Positions 48,777 through 56,912 of a stretch of 64,000 nt of DNA are shown here, one piece after another. Source of the DNA: Streptomyces longwoodensis (GTDB taxonomy: Bacteria > Actinomycetota > Actinomycetes > Streptomycetales > Streptomycetaceae); contig NZ_KQ948549.1 in the NCBI RefSeq assembly GCF_001514125.1, positions 893,257 through 957,256 on the forward strand, written 5' to 3'. The first letter of the stretch is position 1. Each line of letters begins with the position of its first letter. The translations under genes were made by a program, and so were the position numbers. The notes beneath the pieces are model-generated. The model saw only the letters and a program-made list of their open reading frames with translations. It was not told where the DNA came from and made no database searches.

Positions 48777-50591
48777 TCAGAAGGTGAGGTTCCAGGCGTC
48801 GATCTTGCCCGTATCGGAGGCGGCGTTGTCGTTGACGCGGAGCTTCCAGGTGCCGTTCGCGACCTCCGAGGAGGCGTTCACGGTATAGGTCTGGGCGATG
48901 TTGTCGGCGCTGCCGCCGGAGCGGTTGTGCAGCGTGTAGACGGTGCCGTCCGGCGCCACCAGGTCGACCTTCAGGTCACCGATGTAGGTGTGCTTGATGT
49001 CCACACCCACTTTGAGGGTGGCCGGGGCGTTGCCGCTCACGCCGGTGACAGTGATCGGGCTCTCCACGGTCGCGTTGTCGTTGACGGCGAAGTCCGTGAG
49101 GTTCTCGAAGTACGCGCCGGGCGGCGGGGTGGTCCCGACGGCCTTGAGGGCGTCGACCTGTCCTTCGCCGAAGAACGAGTTGTTCGCCGTCGTGCCGGTG
49201 CAGCGGCTGTCCGAGGGGCAGGCGATGTCGTTGGCCTGGGCGGCCAGCCTGGCGCGGATCTGCGCCGGGGTGATGCCCGGCTCGGCGCTGGCGATGAGTG
49301 CCGCCACGCCGACCACGTGCGGGGTGGCCATTGAGGTGCCGCTCTTGCTGCCGTAGCCGCCGCCGGGGACGGTGGAGTACACGTTGCTGCCAGGCGCCGC
49401 GACGTCGATGACGCCCTGCCCGTAGTTGGAGAACGAGGCCTTGGTGACGCCCGTGCCGTTGGCTGCGACCGTGACTACACCCGGCAGTTCGGTCGGGATG
49501 TCGAGGCAGGCGTTGGTGATGGTGCGGGTGACCGGCGTGGAGTCGTTCGGGCTCGCGGAGTCGGTCGTCTTGTGGGCGAGGTCGTAGTTCTCGTTGCCCG
49601 CCGCGGCGATCTGGAGGGAGCCCTTGCTCTCGGCGTACTCCTGGGCGCGTTTGACGCCCTCGATGATGGCGGCCTGGTCGATGTTGTCGGGGCAGTTGAA
49701 CTGCCAGGGGTCCGTGTAATAGCTGTTGTTGGTGACCTTGAAGCCGTGGTCACCTGCCCAGACGAAGCCGCAGATGGTGTTCTCGGCGAAGAAGAAGGAG
49801 TTGCCCGGCTCGGCGACCCGGACCGCGGCGATCTTCACCCCGGGGGCCACGCCGACGACGCCTTTGCCGTTCTTGGCCGCGGCGACGGTGCCCGCCACGT
49901 GGGTGCCGTGCGTGTCGACGTCGCGCCAGGCGCCGGCACGGGTGTCGGGCTTGCCGTAGGCGCAGGAGACCGAGTCGGCTGCGTCGAAGTTGGGCGCCAG
50001 GTCCTGGTGCCGGTCGTCCACACCGGTGTCCAGGATGCCGACCTTGACGGAGGGGGAGCCCGGGTTCACGGCCCAGGCCTGGTCGGCCTTGATCTGGCTC
50101 ATGTCGGCCCGTACGGGTTCCCCGGCCGGGGTCGAAGCCTGCGCCGGATCGGCCGGGAGCGCCGGGTTGTAGGCGTCGGCTGGGACGTCCGAGGTGCGCG
50201 TGGCGCCGACCTGCTGCACGCCGGGGACACCGCGCAGGGTTGCGGCGAACGTGCTGGACGCCGAGTGGGCGACGATCACGCCGATGGCGTCGTAGGCGGA
50301 GAAGACGGTGCCGCCGTTGGCCGCGATCGCGGAGCGGACCGCGGAGCTGTCACCGGGGGCGGTGATCACGAGGTAGGCGCGCGTACCGGCCACCCAGGCC
50401 GCACTCGTACTCGCAGCACTCCGGGAGGCCGGAGAGGCGGCCGCAGCGGGGGCCTTGGCGGCCGGCGCGGGGGAGGGGGTAACGGGGAGTGTGCCCGCGA
50501 GGGCGCCCGGGGCGCCGAACGTGAGGGCGGCGCCGAGTGTGGCCGTCAGCACCAGCGTGCGTCTGGCGCGACCGGATATGGGGGGTGTCAA
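48777..50591 (-). CDS. Secreted subtilisin-family (S8) peptidase with P domain
   Basis: The 604-residue product has a signal peptide (ARRTLVLTATLGAALTFGAP), an I9-like propeptide region, and the S8 triad: Asp188 (VGILDTGVDD), His228 (DTHGTHVAGT) and Ser420 (SGTSMATPH). The last 115 residues form a P/Homo B domain (VGVDIKHTYIGDLKVDLVAP, NGTWKLRVNDNAASDTGKID). I set the start at the TTG at 50591, since GGAGG lies five bases upstream and the signal peptide begins there; the longer frame has no such support. The gene is flanked by two transposase remnants. Confidence 0.9.
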   Translation of the reverse strand: MTPPISGRARRTLVLTATLGAALTFGAPGALAGTLPVTPSPAPAAKAPAAAASPASRSAASTSAAWVAGTRAYLVITAPGDSSAVRSAIAANGGTVFSAYDAIGVIVAHSASSTFAATLRGVPGVQQVGATRTSDVPADAYNPALPADPAQASTPAGEPVRADMSQIKADQAWAVNPGSPSVKVGILDTGVDDRHQDLAPNFDAADSVSCAYGKPDTRAGAWRDVDTHGTHVAGTVAAAKNGKGVVGVAPGVKIAAVRVAEPGNSFFFAENTICGFVWAGDHGFKVTNNSYYTDPWQFNCPDNIDQAAIIEGVKRAQEYAESKGSLQIAAAGNENYDLAHKTTDSASPNDSTPVTRTITNACLDIPTELPGVVTVAANGTGVTKASFSNYGQGVIDVAAPGSNVYSTVPGGGYGSKSGTSMATPHVVGVAALIASAEPGITPAQIRARLAAQANDIACPSDSRCTGTTANNSFFGEGQVDALKAVGTTPPPGAYFENLTDFAVNDNATVESPITVTGVSGNAPATLKVGVDIKHTYIGDLKVDLVAPDGTVYTLHNRSGGSADNIAQTYTVNASSEVANGTWKLRVNDNAASDTGKIDAWNLTF

Positions 50592-50859
50592 TGCGTCCTC
50601 CGGAAAAGGCCCCGCCGTGCTGAGAGCACGAGCGGGGCCGTACGAAACGAATAGTGGCAGCAAGATGTCAGGTGCATGACCCTCTGCGGAAGTACTTTTC
50701 CGTGCAGGACGTCATAGGAAGGTGGCCGAAAAGAGATGCATCGTCGGTGATCCGGGGTCCGAAATCCCTGAAATGTCCGGCACCGCCGACCGCGCCCCGA
50801 CGCACTGATTCAGCGGCTCGGTCCGCTGTTGGCACTCAAGCCCGTCTCCCAGCAGTCCG

Positions 50860-51079
50860 ATGCGGCGGACCGGTTGTGGATCAACGCCCGCACCGGCCCC
50901 TCCTACGGGGTGAGGAAGCCGGCAATGCCGCGCACCGCAAGGTGCGTGCCCGGGCGGAGCACGTGATCGGCCGGATGAAGAACTACAAGAGTCTCGGCGA
51001 CTGCCGACAGCGCAGCGACGGCCTCCACCACGCAGTTCAAGCCGTCGCCCTCATGCACAACCTCGCGCTCGTGTCATGA
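50860..51079 (+). pseudogene. Transposase C-terminal fragment (DDE_4/IS5-like)
   Basis: The frame ends HVIGRMKNYKSLGDCRQRSD then GLHHAVQAVALMHNLALVS, the closing segment of actinomycete transposases of the DDE_4 type. The preceding text is out of frame. It is a different element from the fragment at 48.3-48.7 kb. Confidence 0.75.
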
Positions 51080-51477
51080 CCGGAGGAATGCCCCATGGGC
51101 CCTGGCCTGCCCGAACACGGCCTTGTGCAACACCCTTCAGGAACCGCTGTCGGCTCAACCAGGGGCACGCTCGGCGTGCGCGTCCCCCGGCAGAGTTACC
51201 TGCAGGCGCGTCAGATCTCAGGGCCGGCAGAACGAACTCGACCATATTTCTGCCGGTGGAACTGCCTGGTACCGCCCCTCCTCGCCGTGATCGACTGTGG
51301 CTGGCTCAGGGGCACCGTCCCGCGCCGACGGACAGCTCGACAGCCGACACACAGCGCCCCGACCCCGCAGTGGGCCAGAAGCGGTGAGCAGAAAATCACT
51401 GCGCCGCGCTTCGCAAGTGAACAGTAAAACGCCTGGCCTGTTGGCCTGGATCGAGCACGATACGGGGAGAGAACAGA
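51080..51477. other. Gene-free stretch
   Basis: About 400 bases with no recognisable gene on either strand, between a transposase fragment and a secreted-protein gene. It ends with the GGGAGA ribosome site of that gene. Confidence 0.45.
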
Positions 51478-51909
51478 ATGAGCTTGAAGCGATGGAAGAC
51501 CGCCGTGGTCGCCGTTGTCACGATGGCGGGATTGGCTGTGGCCGTCACACCGGCCCAGGCGACCGACATCTGCGACACGGGTGGTGCCGGCAGGTACATC
51601 TGTGACTACGGCATCAAGAAGCACTCGTTGCCGAACGGCGAGAAGGAACAGTTCGTGGTCGGAACCGATTACGCGGTCTGGATGCGCTGGACCACCAACG
51701 GCCAGTGGTCGAGTTGGACGTCCATGGGCAAGCCCGATCCCCTCGGCACCGCCAAGGCCGCGAGCAGTATCGGTCTGCAAGACGAACAGTCCCTGGGCGA
51801 CTTCCGCACCACCATCTACCTCACCAACAGCAACGGTGCCCTCGTGAGCAAGACGCGCCCCTACCTCGGGGCCGGCTGGTTCACCTGGGACTTCCCCAAA
51901 TGCTGCTGA
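51478..51909 (+). CDS. Small secreted protein of unknown family
   Basis: The 143-residue product has a clear signal peptide (MSLKRWKTAVVAVVTMAGLA, cleavage near QAT). The mature part (about 114 residues) begins with a cysteine pair (TDICDTGGAGRYICDYG) and ends with KCC. The central QFVVGTDYAVWMRWTTNGQW recalls one repeat of PLL-like bacterial lectins, but one repeat is too little to assign. Low lysine codon bias matches neighbours. Confidence 0.7.
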   Translation: MSLKRWKTAVVAVVTMAGLAVAVTPAQATDICDTGGAGRYICDYGIKKHSLPNGEKEQFVVGTDYAVWMRWTTNGQWSSWTSMGKPDPLGTAKAASSIGLQDEQSLGDFRTTIYLTNSNGALVSKTRPYLGAGWFTWDFPKCC

Positions 51910-52078
51910 GCATCGTCCGTCGGCCCGCGCCGTGGCTCAGGCCGGGTCAGGCCACGGGTGAAGGCGTTCGGGGCGCGGTCACTCCTGCCTCGCATCCATG
52001 ACACGGATACGGGGCAGGCTGCCACCAGAGCACTCCGTTACCAACCGCCGTATTCGGTTTACAGCTCTGTCGCCCCCG

Positions 52079-52615
52079 TCACCGCCACAGCTCGTCGCTG
52101 TCGCACACCTGCGCCCCCATGTTCCGTTCCATCATCCGCAGCGCCGCGTCCGCGAGGTCCTGGTGGATGTGGGCGGTGGCGTCGCGGGGGATCGTCACGT
52201 CGAAGTGGCGGATGTGGGCGTCCAGGCACGAGTACAGCACGCACTGCTCGGTCACCTGCCCGCACAGCACCAGCCGCTCGAAGCCCTGCTGCTGGAGCAG
52301 GTAGGTCAGCGGGGTCTCGAAGAAGATCGAGTGGCGGGCCTTGACGACGAAGAGCGACGCGTCGTCGGGCCGCAGCGGCTCGACGAGGTCGGCGTGCGGT
52401 CCCGACAGCGCCTTCTCCAGCAGTTCGCCGTGGTGGGAGCGCCACTCGCCGAAGTTGTCATTGACGTAGATCACCGGGATGTCCCGGGACCGGGCCCGTT
52501 GCAGCAGGTCGGCCACCACCGGCACCACGCGCCGGGCCGACGGGAGGAGCAGCTCGGCGTCCTTGTGGTCGTAGGTGTTGATCATGTCGATGACGATCAG
52601 TGCGCTCTTGCTCAT
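52079..52615 (-). CDS. Isochorismatase-like cysteine hydrolase
   Basis: The 178-residue product has the catalytic triad of the isochorismatase superfamily: Asp in ALIVIDMINTY, Lys in FVVKARHSIFF and Cys in LVLCGQVTEQCVLYSCLDA. These enzymes hydrolyse amide or vinyl-ether bonds of small molecules such as nicotinamide or isochorismate. The precise substrate is not evident. The cis-peptide GQVTEQ motif is intact. It is divergent from the symporter operon. Confidence 0.88.
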   Translation of the reverse strand: MSKSALIVIDMINTYDHKDAELLLPSARRVVPVVADLLQRARSRDIPVIYVNDNFGEWRSHHGELLEKALSGPHADLVEPLRPDDASLFVVKARHSIFFETPLTYLLQQQGFERLVLCGQVTEQCVLYSCLDAHIRHFDVTIPRDATAHIHQDLADAALRMMERNMGAQVCDSDELWR

Positions 52616-52828
52616 GCGAACAAGGGTTTCCCCGTACGGGCCCGACCGCACCCCGAGACGTGCCCCGATCGTCGGGGGGCGTGTCGCGCGGGCCTGCCGG
52701 ACCCGGCGCGAGCGGTCGGGCCGCCCCCACGCCCGGTTGTGCGCCCGCACAAACCCCCGTACGGCCCCGTTGTGCACCCGCATCCCGCCCGTGCGGCCCG
52801 CTGGACGGCACGGCGGGCCGCTGGTGCC

Positions 52829-52984
52829 ATGATCGGCATGTCTCCAGCCACTTCCGTACCGGTACGCCCGGTCGTCCCCGCGCACCCCCCGGCCCCGCAC
52901 CCCACGGCGCCGGCGGACGCGCCCCCGACCGGCGCCACGGCGGGCCGGCGCCCGGCGGCGGGCGGCACGAGGAGGCGGCCGTGA
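52829..52984 (+). CDS. Short Pro/Ala-rich ORF coupled to the symporter
   Basis: A 51-residue frame (MIGMSPATSVPVRPVVPAHP then continuing proline/alanine-rich) whose TGA overlaps the GTG of the symporter gene (GTGA). In many actinomycetes a small DUF485 membrane protein precedes such symporters with the same overlap; this ORF has no membrane segment and does not look like DUF485. It may be a leader for translational coupling. Confidence 0.35.
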   Translation: MIGMSPATSVPVRPVVPAHPPAPHPTAPADAPPTGATAGRRPAAGGTRRRP

Positions 52985-54555
52985 CCTCCGGCAACGGCCA
53001 GTCGCTGGCCCTGATGGTCTTCCTCGCCTTCGTCACCGTCTCCCTGCTGCTGTGCGGGCTGGCCGCGGCCGACCTGGACGACCCGGAGCACTTCTACGCG
53101 GGCGGCAGCGCGGCTTTCGGCCCGGTCGCCGCGGGCCTCGCCATCTGCGGCGACTACGTGTCGGCGGCGACGCTGCTGAGCACCACGGGCGCGGTCGCGC
53201 TCGACGGCATGGACGGCATCCTGTTCGCCTGTGCCACGGTCGCCTCGCTGTACCTGGTGATGCGCGTCGTCGGGGAACGCCTGCGCGGCGCGGGCGTGTT
53301 CACGCTCGGGGACTTCGTCGCCCGCCGGCTCGGCGACTCGCGCGCGGGGCGTGCGCTGGCCGTCGCCACCCTCGCCGTGCTGGCACCGCTGCTGCTGGTC
53401 CAGCTGTCGACGGCCGGACACATCATGGTGGCGATGCTGGGACTGCCGGAGGGCGCGCGTACCGGCTGCACCGTCGCCAGCGGGCTGCTGATGGTCTGCT
53501 TCGCCGCGCTGGGTGGGATGCGCGGGACCGGGTACGTGCAGATCCTCAAGGTCGGGGTGGTCCTGGCCGCGCTGCTGCTCGTCGCGGGCCTCGTCCTCGC
53601 GCGGTACGGCTGGTCGCCCACGGCGCTCTTCGGCGCGGCGCGGGACCGCTCGGAGGCGGGGGGTGACTACGCCCTGCCCGGACTGCACTTCGGGCACTCC
53701 GCCGTGGGGGCGCTCGACCTGCTCAGCTTCTGCGTCACCCTGCTGCTGGGCGCGGCCTGTCTGCCCCACCTGACCATGCGGCTCCACCCGCTGCGGGACG
53801 CGCGCACGGCTCGTAAGGCGGCGGGGTGGGCGGTGGGCCCGATCGCGCTGGTGTGCCTCGCCGTGGTGGTGGCCGGTCTGGGGGCCGGGGCGCTGGTCGG
53901 CCGGGACGCGGTGCGGGCGGCCGACCCCTCCGGGTCGACGGCACTGCTGATGGTGACGAGCGCCCTCGACCCGGAGACCGGGGGGCCGCGGCACAGCATG
54001 CTGTTCGCGTTGGTCGCCTGCGCCGTGTTCGCCACGACCCTCGCCGCCGTCGCCGGCATCACGCTGGCGGCCGCGTCGAGCCTGGTCCGTGACTGCGCGC
54101 GGCCGTCCGGCGACGCGTCCACGGTGCGGTCGCGGGCCGCGGAGATCCGCCGGGCCCGCGGGGGAGTCCTCCTCGTCGGTGCGACCGCGGTCCTGCTGGC
54201 GGTGCTGCTCGAGGACCGGGGCCGGCTGACATTGATCTCGACGTCCCTCGCGGTCGCCGCGTCCATCCTCGCGCCGATCCTGCTGTACGCGCTGTTCCTG
54301 CCCGGCTTCAGCGCGACCGGCGCCCGCTGGACGATGCGCGGGACGCTCCCGCTCATCATCGTGCTGATGGCGGCCTCACCGGCGGTCTCGGGCACACCGA
54401 TCGCCCTGTTCCCGGACCGCGACTTCCACTGGTTCCCCCTCCAGACCCCGGGCCTCCTGACGATCCCGGTGGGTTTCCTGCTGGGCCTCGTGGGCCGGAC
54501 CCGGGGAACGCACCGCGGGGTCACCCGGACGCCCGAGGAGGCGTCGGTGCGCTGA
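52981..54555 (+). CDS. Sodium:solute symporter (SSS family, acetate/monocarboxylate type)
   Basis: The 524-residue product has about 13 membrane segments and the SSS signatures: AGLAICGDYVSAATLLSTTG early, and TLGDFVARRLGDSRAGRALA, GMRGTGYVQILKVGVVL further on. It most resembles the ActP/MctC branch that imports acetate, propionate or pyruvate with sodium. GTG start, overlapping the upstream ORF. No catabolic gene lies beside it. Confidence 0.88.
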   Translation: MTSGNGQSLALMVFLAFVTVSLLLCGLAAADLDDPEHFYAGGSAAFGPVAAGLAICGDYVSAATLLSTTGAVALDGMDGILFACATVASLYLVMRVVGERLRGAGVFTLGDFVARRLGDSRAGRALAVATLAVLAPLLLVQLSTAGHIMVAMLGLPEGARTGCTVASGLLMVCFAALGGMRGTGYVQILKVGVVLAALLLVAGLVLARYGWSPTALFGAARDRSEAGGDYALPGLHFGHSAVGALDLLSFCVTLLLGAACLPHLTMRLHPLRDARTARKAAGWAVGPIALVCLAVVVAGLGAGALVGRDAVRAADPSGSTALLMVTSALDPETGGPRHSMLFALVACAVFATTLAAVAGITLAAASSLVRDCARPSGDASTVRSRAAEIRRARGGVLLVGATAVLLAVLLEDRGRLTLISTSLAVAASILAPILLYALFLPGFSATGARWTMRGTLPLIIVLMAASPAVSGTPIALFPDRDFHWFPLQTPGLLTIPVGFLLGLVGRTRGTHRGVTRTPEEASVR

Positions 54556-54670
54556 GCGTCGCACGGCGGTCGACGACGGTCGACGGCACGGAACCCGGCG
54601 GCTCGGTGCGGCCGGTGGGACGGCCGGCGCACGCCGTCGGCGTCCCGGAACGGCTGCGTAGCCTGTCGGC

Positions 54671-55054
54671 ATGCACTCCCACCGGAGCTTCTCCAACCCG
54701 CCCGCCCAACCGCACGACATCGTCCTCGATGTCCTGGAGCGGGCGCTCGGGGACCCGGCACATGAGATGGAGGCGGCGAACGCCCTGGTCGGGAGTGCGC
54801 TCCACGACGACGATCGCGAGTTCGTCGAGCGCTGCTGCGTCATGGTCGGGACGCGCGCCCACTCGGGCAGCCCCCTGCTCGGCCTCGCCGCCCTGTGCCT
54901 GGGACACACCGCGCGTCGCTTCGGCCGGCTGGGCGACGCGGCGCTCGCGTTGGTTCACTCGCTGGCCGCACGGGCCGAGGCGGACCCGCAGGACGTCGAC
55001 GGACGGGCGCTCGACGGGCTCGACGACACGCGGAGTTTCCTGCACCTCTGGTGA
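54671..55054 (+). CDS. Small helical protein, unknown function
   Basis: A 127-residue soluble protein: HDIVLDVLERALGDPAHEME, LVGSALHDDDREFVERCCVM and LLGLAALCLGHTARRFGRLG, ending SLAARAEADPQDVDGRALD. The repeated helix pairs recall HEAT-like repeats. A conserved-looking actinomycete protein, possibly a contact-dependent immunity-type helper, but no firm family match. Confidence 0.6.
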   Translation: MHSHRSFSNPPAQPHDIVLDVLERALGDPAHEMEAANALVGSALHDDDREFVERCCVMVGTRAHSGSPLLGLAALCLGHTARRFGRLGDAALALVHSLAARAEADPQDVDGRALDGLDDTRSFLHLW

Positions 55055-55101
55055 CGCGCTGGTGACGGCGTCGGCACGCGCGGCCGGAAGGCCGGAAGGC
55101 G

Positions 55102-55177
55102 GGACGGCAGGACGGCAGGACGGCGGGACGGCAGGACGGCGGGACGGCAGGACGGCGGGACGGCAGGACTGCAGGAC
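55102..55177. repeat. Nine tandem copies of an 8-bp unit
   Basis: From 55102 the unit GGACGGCA or GGACGGCG repeats nine times (order A,A,G,A,G,A,G,A, then GGACTGCA) and a final GGAC. It sits between the helical protein gene and the convergent sirtuin gene. The 8-base unit is not a multiple of three, so it is not coding. A likely copy-number-variable locus. Confidence 0.85.
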
Positions 55178-55193
55178 GTACGCCGGTCGGGCC

Positions 55194-56132
55194 CTACGAG
55201 CCCGCGTCCACCCCGCCCCGACCTCCCGCACCGGCAGAAGCCCCCGAAACCGCCACCTCCACCCCCACCCGCTCCGCCACCGCCGTCAACGTCGCCCCCA
55301 GCGGCAGCCCCACCCGTGCGACCGCATGCGCGTCCCCCCGAGTCGGTGACAGGTTGACGATCCACACCGGCTTGGCCTCCTGGGCCGCCTGGCGGACGAA
55401 GCGGAGGCCGGACATCACCGTCAGGGAGGAGCCGAGGACGAGGAGCGCGGTCGATCGCCGGACCAGGGCGCGGCAGTGCTCGACGCGGCCCGGCGGGACC
55501 GACTCGCCGAAGAAGACCACGTCCGGCTTGAGGACGCCGCCGCACACCGCGCACGGCACCACGCGGAAGTCGCCGACCTGCTCGTCGGTGAGGTCGGCGT
55601 CGCCGTCCGGGTTGATGCCCGCGGCGACCGGTGCGAAGCCCGCGTTGGCCTCCTCCAGGCGCCGGGCGAGTTCGCGGCGGGGGCTGAAGGCGCCGCAGGA
55701 CAGGCAGACGACGCGGTCCAGGCTGCCGTGGAGCTCCACGACGTCCTCACTGCCGGCGGCCTGGTGCAGGCCGTCGACGTTCTGGGTGATCACCCCCGAC
55801 AGCAGCCCGTGCCGCCCGAACGCGGCCACGGCCCGGTGCCCGGCGTTGGGGCGGGCCCGGCCGAAGGTGCGCCAGCCGAGGTGGCTGCGGGCCCAGTAGC
55901 GGCGCCGGGCCGGGGCGCTCGCCGTGAACTCCTGGTAGGTCATCGGGGTGTGCCGGCTCAGACTGCCGCCCTCGCCCCGGTAGTCGGGGATGCCGGACTC
56001 CGTGGAGAGGCCCGCCCCGCTGAGCACCAGCACGCCCCCGGCACCCAGCGCGTCGGCGACCGGTTCCCAGTCCGTGGTGCCCGGCGGCAGGTCCTCGGGC
56101 GGGGTCCAGGCCAGGGTGGGGCGCATGCGCAT
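55194..56132 (-). CDS. Sirtuin (NAD-dependent deacetylase, Sir2 family)
   Basis: The 312-residue product has GVLVLSGAGLSTESGIPDYR (NAD site), GVITQNVDGLHQAAGS, the catalytic VVELHGSLDRVVC histidine, two zinc CxxC pairs (CLSC and CAVC), and VLGSSLTVMSGLRFV. It removes acyl groups from lysines using NAD. Starting GTG or ATG lies at 56132. The start region is divergent from a TetR gene whose strong operator lies 39-66 bases upstream. Confidence 0.93.
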   Translation of the reverse strand: MRMRPTLAWTPPEDLPPGTTDWEPVADALGAGGVLVLSGAGLSTESGIPDYRGEGGSLSRHTPMTYQEFTASAPARRRYWARSHLGWRTFGRARPNAGHRAVAAFGRHGLLSGVITQNVDGLHQAAGSEDVVELHGSLDRVVCLSCGAFSPRRELARRLEEANAGFAPVAAGINPDGDADLTDEQVGDFRVVPCAVCGGVLKPDVVFFGESVPPGRVEHCRALVRRSTALLVLGSSLTVMSGLRFVRQAAQEAKPVWIVNLSPTRGDAHAVARVGLPLGATLTAVAERVGVEVAVSGASAGAGGRGGVDAGS

Positions 56133-56170
56133 GCCACCAGGGTACGGAACCCGCCGACTCCCTGGGTTGA

Positions 56171-56198
56171 CGAAGTTAGTAATTGAGTACTAACTTCG
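56171..56198. promoter_or_regulatory. TetR operator, autoregulatory copy
   Basis: CGAAGTTAGT (56171-56180) and ACTAACTTCG (56189-56198) form a perfect 10-bp inverted repeat around an 8-base centre, just before the TetR ATG at 56203 and between it and the divergent sirtuin gene. A second copy lies before the MFS gene. Confidence 0.85.
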
Positions 56199-56202
56199 TC
56201 GC

Positions 56203-56769
56203 ATGGCCAGGATGAGTGCGGAGGAGCGGCGCGAGAGCGTCATCCGTGCGGCCACCGCCGAGTTCGCCCGGGGTGGCTACCACGGCACGTCCACGGAGGC
56301 GATCGCCAAGCGCGTCGGCGTCTCGCAGCCGTACCTCTTCCGGCTCTTCCCCGGTAAGAAGGGCATCTTCCTCGCCGTGGTCGAGCGGTGTCTGCACGAC
56401 ACCACGCGCATCTTCGCGGAGGCGTCCGAGGGGCTGAGCGGGGCGGAGGCCCTGCAGGCCATGGCCGACGCGTACAAGCGCCTCATCGCGGAGCGGCCGG
56501 AGGCGCTGATGATGCAGATGCAGATGTACGTCGCCGTCGCGGCCGCCGAGCAGGAGGGCGACCACGAGTTCGGCCAGTCCGTACGCCGTGACTGGATGCG
56601 GCTGTGGGACACCGTCCGCGCGCCGCTCGGCGGGGACGACGACACGGCGGCCTTCATGGCCTCGGGCATGCTGATCAACTGCCTGGTGGCCATGGGCTTT
56701 CCACCCGACCACCGGGTCTGGGCGGGATGCTTCCCGGCGGACGCCGGCAAGGTCCGACCGGGGGAGTGA
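56203..56769 (+). CDS. TetR-family repressor of the adjacent MFS pump
   Basis: The 188-residue product has the TetR helix-turn-helix (about 10-55: VIRAATAEFARGGYHGTSTE, AIAKRVGVSQPYLFRLFPGK). The ligand-binding half is helical. Matching operators before it and before the MFS gene 144 bases downstream show that both belong to one regulon. The inducer is probably a substrate of the pump. Confidence 0.93.
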   Translation: MARMSAEERRESVIRAATAEFARGGYHGTSTEAIAKRVGVSQPYLFRLFPGKKGIFLAVVERCLHDTTRIFAEASEGLSGAEALQAMADAYKRLIAERPEALMMQMQMYVAVAAAEQEGDHEFGQSVRRDWMRLWDTVRAPLGGDDDTAAFMASGMLINCLVAMGFPPDHRVWAGCFPADAGKVRPGE

Positions 56770-56830
56770 CGCCCGCCGGCTCGCGCCGCGACATCGTTCC
56801 CTCCGGACATGGCTTTTCTTTGCCCTTTGA

Positions 56831-56852
56831 AGTTAGTCATCAATAACTAACT
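56831..56852. promoter_or_regulatory. TetR operator before the MFS gene
   Basis: AGTTAGT (56831-56837) and ACTAACT (56846-56852) share the half-sites and 8-base spacing of the operator at 56171-56198. It lies 60 bases before the MFS ATG. Confidence 0.85.
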
Positions 56853-56912
56853 GAATCGACCAGTCACCCGCTCGGCTGCCGCATCAGCCGCCGACCACCC
56901 CCTGGGGGAGAG

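Noticed and set aside
55177..55554. Possible CRISPR-like array near 55.1 kb
   Set aside because: The repeats are 8 bases and contiguous with no spacers, so this is a simple tandem repeat.
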